Shown: in pieces, positions 60,138-64,000 of the stretch
How positions within the stretch are numbered: position 1 is the first letter of the stretch
Layout of the letters: each line of letters starts with the position of its first letter
Assembly: GCA_017519885.1 (NCBI GenBank)
Contig: JAFWRO010000014.1
Location: 49,851 to 113,850, forward strand
Direction of reading: 5' to 3'
Length of the DNA: 64,000 bases
Origin: Liminaster sp017519885
Lineage (GTDB): Bacteria > Bacteroidota > Bacteroidia > Bacteroidales > UBA3663
Notes under the pieces: model-generated
Databases searched by the model: none
The model's input: only the letters and a program-made list of their open reading frames with translations
Told to the model about the DNA's origin: nothing
Translations under genes and position numbers: made by a program

Positions 60138-60296
60138 ATGTACCATCGACCTATGTATATAGAAACACATTGTGCCATGGTGGCACTACGCTATCTAGAT
60201 TATCGAGTAGATGACATTGTACAACTACTCAATGATCTTGATCCGATCAAACGAGAAACGACATACTTCAAGCCTCAAACAGGTTTTAGATCATAG
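60138..60296 (+). CDS. Short ORF overlapping a terminator stem, doubtful
   Basis: 52 residues, beginning MYHRPMYIETHCAMVALRYL and continuing DYRVDDIVQLLNDLDPIKRE. It is preceded by stop codons, so the ATG is the only start. The composition is protein-like, but its last nine codons form the left arm of the strong terminator at 60268-60323. It may be a decayed gene fragment or a small RM-associated gene. Confidence 0.35.
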   Translation: MYHRPMYIETHCAMVALRYLDYRVDDIVQLLNDLDPIKRETTYFKPQTGFRS

Positions 60297-60323
60297 ATCT
60301 GCCTGTTTGAGGCTTTTTTTTGT
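60268..60323 (+). terminator. Strong rho-independent terminator before the RM operon
   Basis: AAGCCTCAAACAGG pairs with CCTGTTTGAGGCTT around an ~18-nt loop, followed by eight or more T. It isolates the RM genes from upstream transcription. Confidence 0.9.
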
Positions 60324-60346
60324 TCTTATAATACCAAAAGAAGGAA

Positions 60347-61273
60347 ATGGCAAAACCGTTTATAAAGTGGGTAGGTGGGAAAAGCCAACTCATTCCTCAA
60401 CTTGAGGCATTGCTTCCATCTGATTTCACTTCATGGCATAATGTAACATACATAGAACCTTTCATAGGAGGAGGCGCTATGTTGTTCTATATGCTTAAAA
60501 AGCATTCAAACATTACCCGTGCAGTAATCAACGATATAAATGAGGACTTAACAACTTGCTATCTCACAGTGCGTGACCATCCAAATGAACTAATCAAGTC
60601 ATTAAGGCAAATACAAATGCAGTACCATGCATTGATCGACGAAGATGCGCGTCGTGATTACTATATGGCCATGCGCGACCGTTTCAACACAAAGGCACTT
60701 GACCCCATCGAGAACACCTGCCTCTTCATCTTCCTTAACCGCACTTGCTTCAATGGCCTATATCGCGTAAATCGGAAAGGTTTGTTCAATGTTCCTTTTG
60801 GAAGATATGACAACCCAATGATTTGTGATGCAGAAACAATCCTCAGTGATAGTTTGTTACTTCAGGACGTTGAAATTCTCACTGGAGATTTCCGTCAAAC
60901 ACTAAACTATGCACAAACTCCCTCACTTTTCTATTTTGACCCTCCCTACAGACCATTGAGCGACACATCAAGCTTTAACGATTATTCAAAGGAAGCTTTC
61001 GATGATGCAGCTCAAATACGGTTAAAGGAATTCTGTGATGAGGTAAATGCTGCTGGGCATTCTTTCATGCTTAGTAATTCCGATCCAAAAGGCAAAAATA
61101 GTGACACCTTCTTCGATGACCTCTATTCAGAGTATATTATCGACAGAGTTTGGGCATCAAGGAATGTCAATGCAAATGCTTCTAAACGAGGAAAGTTAAC
61201 AGAGATTCTAGTACATAACTATGTAGTACATCCTACATTCAGTGAGTTTTTATTTCCAGACGAAAAAATATAA
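60347..61273 (+). CDS. DNA adenine methylase (Dam/DpnM type, GATC)
   Basis: 308 residues of the D12 class N6-adenine methylases: KWVGGKSQLIPQLEALLP (SAM-binding start), YIEPFIGGGAMLFYML (motif I, FxGxG), NDINEDL, LFIFLNRTCFNGLYRVNRKGLFNVPFG and the catalytic DPPY in YFDPPYRPLSDTSSF. The last region (VNANASKRGKLTEILVHNY) matches Dam/DpnM. First gene of the GATC system, followed 13 bp later by the DpnII-like endonuclease. AT-rich and unlike the GC-rich chromosome around 1-57 kb, so probably acquired. Confidence 0.93.
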   Translation: MAKPFIKWVGGKSQLIPQLEALLPSDFTSWHNVTYIEPFIGGGAMLFYMLKKHSNITRAVINDINEDLTTCYLTVRDHPNELIKSLRQIQMQYHALIDEDARRDYYMAMRDRFNTKALDPIENTCLFIFLNRTCFNGLYRVNRKGLFNVPFGRYDNPMICDAETILSDSLLLQDVEILTGDFRQTLNYAQTPSLFYFDPPYRPLSDTSSFNDYSKEAFDDAAQIRLKEFCDEVNAAGHSFMLSNSDPKGKNSDTFFDDLYSEYIIDRVWASRNVNANASKRGKLTEILVHNYVVHPTFSEFLFPDEKI

Positions 61274-61286
61274 TAATCGATATATA

Positions 61287-62138
61287 ATGAGTGCACACAC
61301 ACGACAGGAATTCGAGACTTTTATGTCTCAGTTGAAAACCACAATCGTTGACTTCGATTTTTTCGTAGACTTTGACAAGTGCAAACGAAATGTCGAACAA
61401 ATCGAAATAGACCTTAATATCCTTAATTATCTTTTAGGGAAATCTAATCTTAGTGAGGCTGTTCATACATTATGGAAGAATCATAAAGATGCTTTTCAAG
61501 TTTTAGACATCCTTATTGCTGTACGCAGAAAGGACAAGAAATCTGTTGCTGGTATTGATGGAAAACCTATCCTTCTGTCAGATTTCCTAACATCGCCAGA
61601 TAGAGTTATAGAATTTCTTGACAAAACTGGTCTTTCTGATATTTTTATAAGCCAACGCATCAAAGATCTTGTTGATTATGTTTTCGGCGTAGAAGTCGGA
61701 ATGGACACTAATGCACGAAAAAACAGAAGTGGTACATTGATGGAAAATAAAGTGGCTTGCATTTTTGAAGCAAATGATATTTCATTTAGTGCTCAAGTTT
61801 CTTCAAAAAGTATGCCGACACTTCAAGATACCTTAGGAACTGATGTTAAGCATTTTGATTTTATGGTTAAAACGCGAAAGAAAATCTATGTTATAGAGGT
61901 AAATTTCTTTAGTGATAACGGGGGTGGCACTAAACTCAATGAAGTCGCACGTTCTTTCAAGGGAATTGCAGCAGAAATAAATGAAGTAGAAGGTTTTGAG
62001 TTTGTATGGATTACTGATGGCACAAGTTGGTTCGCTGCTGAAAACAAGCTGGAAGAAGCATATAATAATATTCCAAAACTCTATAATCTCACAAACATCA
62101 TTGACTTTATTGGGATTGTAAAAAAGGAAGGACAATAA
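61287..62138 (+). CDS. DpnII/MboI-type restriction endonuclease (GATC)
   Basis: 283 residues from MSAHTRQEFETFM; the longer frame overlaps the methylase end. The signature LVDYVFGVEVGMDTNARKNR and, further on, HFDFMVKTRKKIYVIEVNFF and KLNEVARSFKGIAAEINEVE closely follow the known DpnII sequence as I remember it. It cuts unmethylated GATC; the flanking methylases protect the host. AT-rich, like its neighbours. Confidence 0.93.
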   Translation: MSAHTRQEFETFMSQLKTTIVDFDFFVDFDKCKRNVEQIEIDLNILNYLLGKSNLSEAVHTLWKNHKDAFQVLDILIAVRRKDKKSVAGIDGKPILLSDFLTSPDRVIEFLDKTGLSDIFISQRIKDLVDYVFGVEVGMDTNARKNRSGTLMENKVACIFEANDISFSAQVSSKSMPTLQDTLGTDVKHFDFMVKTRKKIYVIEVNFFSDNGGGTKLNEVARSFKGIAAEINEVEGFEFVWITDGTSWFAAENKLEEAYNNIPKLYNLTNIIDFIGIVKKEGQ

Positions 62139-62157
62139 GGTTTTATATGATATAATT

Positions 62158-63048
62158 ATGTTAGTATCAACATATAAATCATCGAATCGTGACTTCACAT
62201 TGTTGCAAGGTGATTGTACAGATATTATGCCTCAAATCAAGGATTTGAACTTCAAATTCGACATGATCTTTGCAGACCCACCATATTTCCTTTCCAATGG
62301 AGGCATCTCCGTTCAGTCAGGAAAAGTGGTTTGTGTGGATAAAGGAGACTGGGATAAGGGTGGTTCTCCCGAATACATGAAGGAGTTCAATCATAAATGG
62401 CTTAGTTGTTGTCGAGACCTGCTTAAAGATAATGGTACAATTTGGATTAGTGGCACCTACCATAATATCTTTAGCGTAGCAACAGAGCTAACAGAACTTG
62501 GATTTAGGATTTTGAACTGTGTCACATGGGCAAAGACCAATCCACCGCCGAACATTTCCTGTCGTTTTTTTACTTATAGCACAGAGTTTGTTCTTTGGGC
62601 ACGTAAGAGTCCAAAGAAACCGCATTATTTCAATTATGAACTAATGCGTGCTATTAATGAGGGAAAGCAAATGACGGACGTTTGGAATTTACCTGCCATT
62701 GCTCCTTGGGAGAAATCTTGTGGAAAGCATCCGACACAAAAGCCATTGGCTCTACTAGCACGCATCATCCTTGCTTCAACCAAGGATAATGCCTGGATTC
62801 TCGATCCATTCAGTGGAAGCAGTACAACAGGTATAGCAGCAAATTTAACAAATCGTCGTTTCCTGGGCATTGAGCAAGAACAAGAGTTCATCGACATTAG
62901 CATCAAACGTCGAGAGGAACTAGAAGACAACAAAATACGCGGCAACTATCGAAAGAAACTGAATGACCTACAGATCGCAAAGAAGTTTATTTCCCAAGAA
63001 GCCGACATTTCATTTGTCGAGGATGAAGAAATAGATTTGCCTTTCTAA
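62158..63048 (+). CDS. Second adenine methylase (DpnA-like, beta class)
   Basis: 296 residues. The order of motifs is of the beta class: catalytic DPPY at residues 40-43 (FADPPYFLSNGGISVQ), then the SAM-binding DPFSGSSTTGIAA near residue 216, with KHPTQKPLALLARII before it. In DpnII-type systems a second methylase (DpnA) also methylates GATC, including on single strands, which protects incoming unmodified DNA. The order here is methylase, endonuclease, methylase. Confidence 0.9.
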   Translation: MLVSTYKSSNRDFTLLQGDCTDIMPQIKDLNFKFDMIFADPPYFLSNGGISVQSGKVVCVDKGDWDKGGSPEYMKEFNHKWLSCCRDLLKDNGTIWISGTYHNIFSVATELTELGFRILNCVTWAKTNPPPNISCRFFTYSTEFVLWARKSPKKPHYFNYELMRAINEGKQMTDVWNLPAIAPWEKSCGKHPTQKPLALLARIILASTKDNAWILDPFSGSSTTGIAANLTNRRFLGIEQEQEFIDISIKRREELEDNKIRGNYRKKLNDLQIAKKFISQEADISFVEDEEIDLPF

Positions 63049-63068
63049 TAGTTATAATAAAACGAATT

Positions 63069-63098
63069 AGGCAGACTTGCCATTGAGTGAGGCTGCCT
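63069..63098 (+). terminator. Weak hairpin after the RM operon
   Basis: AGGCAG pairs with CTGCCT around a ~18-nt loop, followed by TTTCG. It may end the RM transcript. Confidence 0.5.
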
Positions 63099-63181
63099 TT
63101 CGTATATTTAATCGAATTATAATGTTAAATAATGATAAAAGGTTCTATCTTCCAATTATTCTTTGTATCTTCGCACCCGAT

Positions 63182-63361
63182 ATGAAATACAAAGTTACAA
63201 TACGTGAAACATTAGAGCGCACATTGGATGTAGAGGCAAACTCTGCTCAAGAAGCAGAGTTGTCTGTTCGTCAGGACTACCACAATAGTATCATCGTGCT
63301 CGACGATGGCGACTATGTCGATACCTGGTTTGAGGTAAAGCCAATTATTGAAAGATATTGA
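63182..63361 (+). CDS. DpnD/PcfM-like small protein
   Basis: 59 residues from MKYKVTIRETLERTLDVEAN, with SAQEAELSVRQDYHNSIIVL and a D/Y-rich middle; this is the pattern of the DpnD/PcfM family, whose first member accompanies the DpnI endonuclease. An upstream in-frame ATG at 63122 would add 20 hydrophobic residues, but a TATCTTCG -7-like element lies between the two, favouring 63182. Function unknown. Confidence 0.75.
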   Translation: MKYKVTIRETLERTLDVEANSAQEAELSVRQDYHNSIIVLDDGDYVDTWFEVKPIIERY

Positions 63362-63372
63362 ATTTAATTCAT

Positions 63373-63870
63373 ATGAAAAATTTACTCAAATATTTGGGCA
63401 TATTATTTCTTCTTCTTTCACTATGTCAGTGTAGTGAAAATATACCCCATTATAAAATTGATTTCTCTAAAGGATTCTTATTTGTTTCATCATCGTCATT
63501 AAAACCAGACCATTTAAGTTATGAAATTGATTCTTATATAAGGAAAGACACTATTCTTCAGAGTAATAATAATTATAATATTTTCAATGACTTAAGCAAA
63601 GTAATCTCATTGAATAAACTTCCTGATCAACTCGATCTTCATGTTATAATTGAAGACAAGGTGGATACCATGTTAATTATTAAGGTGCCTCACATAGTAG
63701 AAAAAGAAGGAAGATTATATTTTAATAATCTCGAAATGGGGCATATTATTACCATAGACTATGGGCCTTATGGGATTGAAACTTTTAGAATAATAAATAA
63801 TGACACGGTTGTTGATTGCCTTCAATTTTTAAGAGATAATAATGACAAGTATAAAATTGCACTAGTGTAG
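63373..63870 (+). CDS. Unknown lipoprotein
   Basis: 165 residues from MKNLLKYLGILFLLLSLCQC: a lipoprotein signal with Cys at about residue 20. The mature part is rich in beta-forming and Asn/Asp/Ile residues (KVDTMLIIKVPHIVEKEG, MGHIITIDYGPYGIETFRII). Not recognised. It follows the DpnD-like gene by 12 bp and may be co-transcribed. Very AT-rich. Confidence 0.7.
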   Translation: MKNLLKYLGILFLLLSLCQCSENIPHYKIDFSKGFLFVSSSSLKPDHLSYEIDSYIRKDTILQSNNNYNIFNDLSKVISLNKLPDQLDLHVIIEDKVDTMLIIKVPHIVEKEGRLYFNNLEMGHIITIDYGPYGIETFRIINNDTVVDCLQFLRDNNDKYKIALV

Positions 63871-63958
63871 CATCCTAACCAGTATAAATAAAAACTGATT
63901 TTAAACAATAAAACTTCAAATTGTTCGTTTATATGTTGTTCATAAAACATAAACGACA

Positions 63959-64000
63959 ATGGGAAGACCTAAGAAATATCACGTCCTACTCTCCGCAGAA
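63959..64000 (+). mobile_element. Start of a probable IS630-family transposase (cut by window edge)
   Basis: The last 42 bases open with MGRPKKYHVLLSAE, which resembles the N-terminus of IS630-type transposases, (K)YxVxLTxEE. The rest is outside the window. The AT-rich leader (63871-63958) may hold the left end of the element, but no terminal inverted repeat can be confirmed. Confidence 0.45.

Overview
The window is a chromosomal segment of a Bacteroidales bacterium, most likely Prevotellaceae. The evidence is a type IX secretion (T9SS) core operon, secreted proteins with T9SS tails, many SusCD-independent carbohydrate-active enzymes, promoters of the Bacteroidetes type (TTTG, about 19-20 bp, TAnnTTTG, usually seen as TATCTTTG), and a Wzc-like kinase with a tyrosine-rich tail. 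The first 57 kb is GC-rich with dense genes. The last 6-7 kb is visibly AT-rich and looks like an accessory, horizontally acquired region.

Layout. 0-6.2 kb: porP (3' end), porK, porL, porM, porN (T9SS trans-envelope ring and motor). 6.3-9.6 kb: an MFS transporter overlapping a membrane Kelch-type sensor fused to an AraC regulator. 9.7-13.8 kb: a 1346-residue T9SS cargo protein with four exact-period 130-residue repeats plus a degenerate fifth. 14-18.3 kb: DnaJ/TerB co-chaperone, CutC and a transglutaminase-like lipoprotein whose end runs into an array of ten palindromes spaced about 41.5 bp. 18.6-27.1 kb (mostly minus strand): TauE permease, S66 peptidase, SIMPL protein, then a plus-strand GH2 enzyme, AzlCD exporter, DUF2461 and a YjjG-like HAD phosphatase. 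27.3-41.1 kb: GH9, metallophosphoesterase, SDR plus AMP-ligase pair, NadE, an outer-membrane barrel, GH106 and GH42. 41-49.3 kb: small proteins, a methyltransferase, an M20 peptidase, prfB, a sodium-pump decarboxylase beta subunit, a Wzc-like kinase and tRNA-Arg(CCT). 49.5-57.1 kb: YqaA-like protein, ruvB, flippase, S8 peptidase, ispF and dnaK.

57.2-64 kb is the accessory end: a GNAT toxin/antitoxin-like pair between 74-bp direct repeats; a convergent small-gene pair whose promoters share GATCTAA boxes; a promoter-to-terminator unit that looks like a noncoding RNA of about 300 nt; a DpnII/MboI-type GATC restriction-modification operon (methylase, endonuclease, second methylase) followed by a DpnD-like gene; a lipoprotein; and the first codons of a probable IS630-type transposase.

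Three signals cut across gene boundaries. (1) About 17 copies of a REP-like palindrome (core GCAGCCA-N4-TGGCTGC with a 5' CCGTC-type tail), all in the same orientation, one of them inside a coding region. (2) The 41.5-bp palindrome array at 18.23-18.64 kb. (3) Unrelated 9-10 bp units repeated about five times in four intergenic gaps. In addition, dnaK has a textbook sigma-54 promoter with an upstream inverted repeat. All function calls come from reading the sequence; no database search was run.
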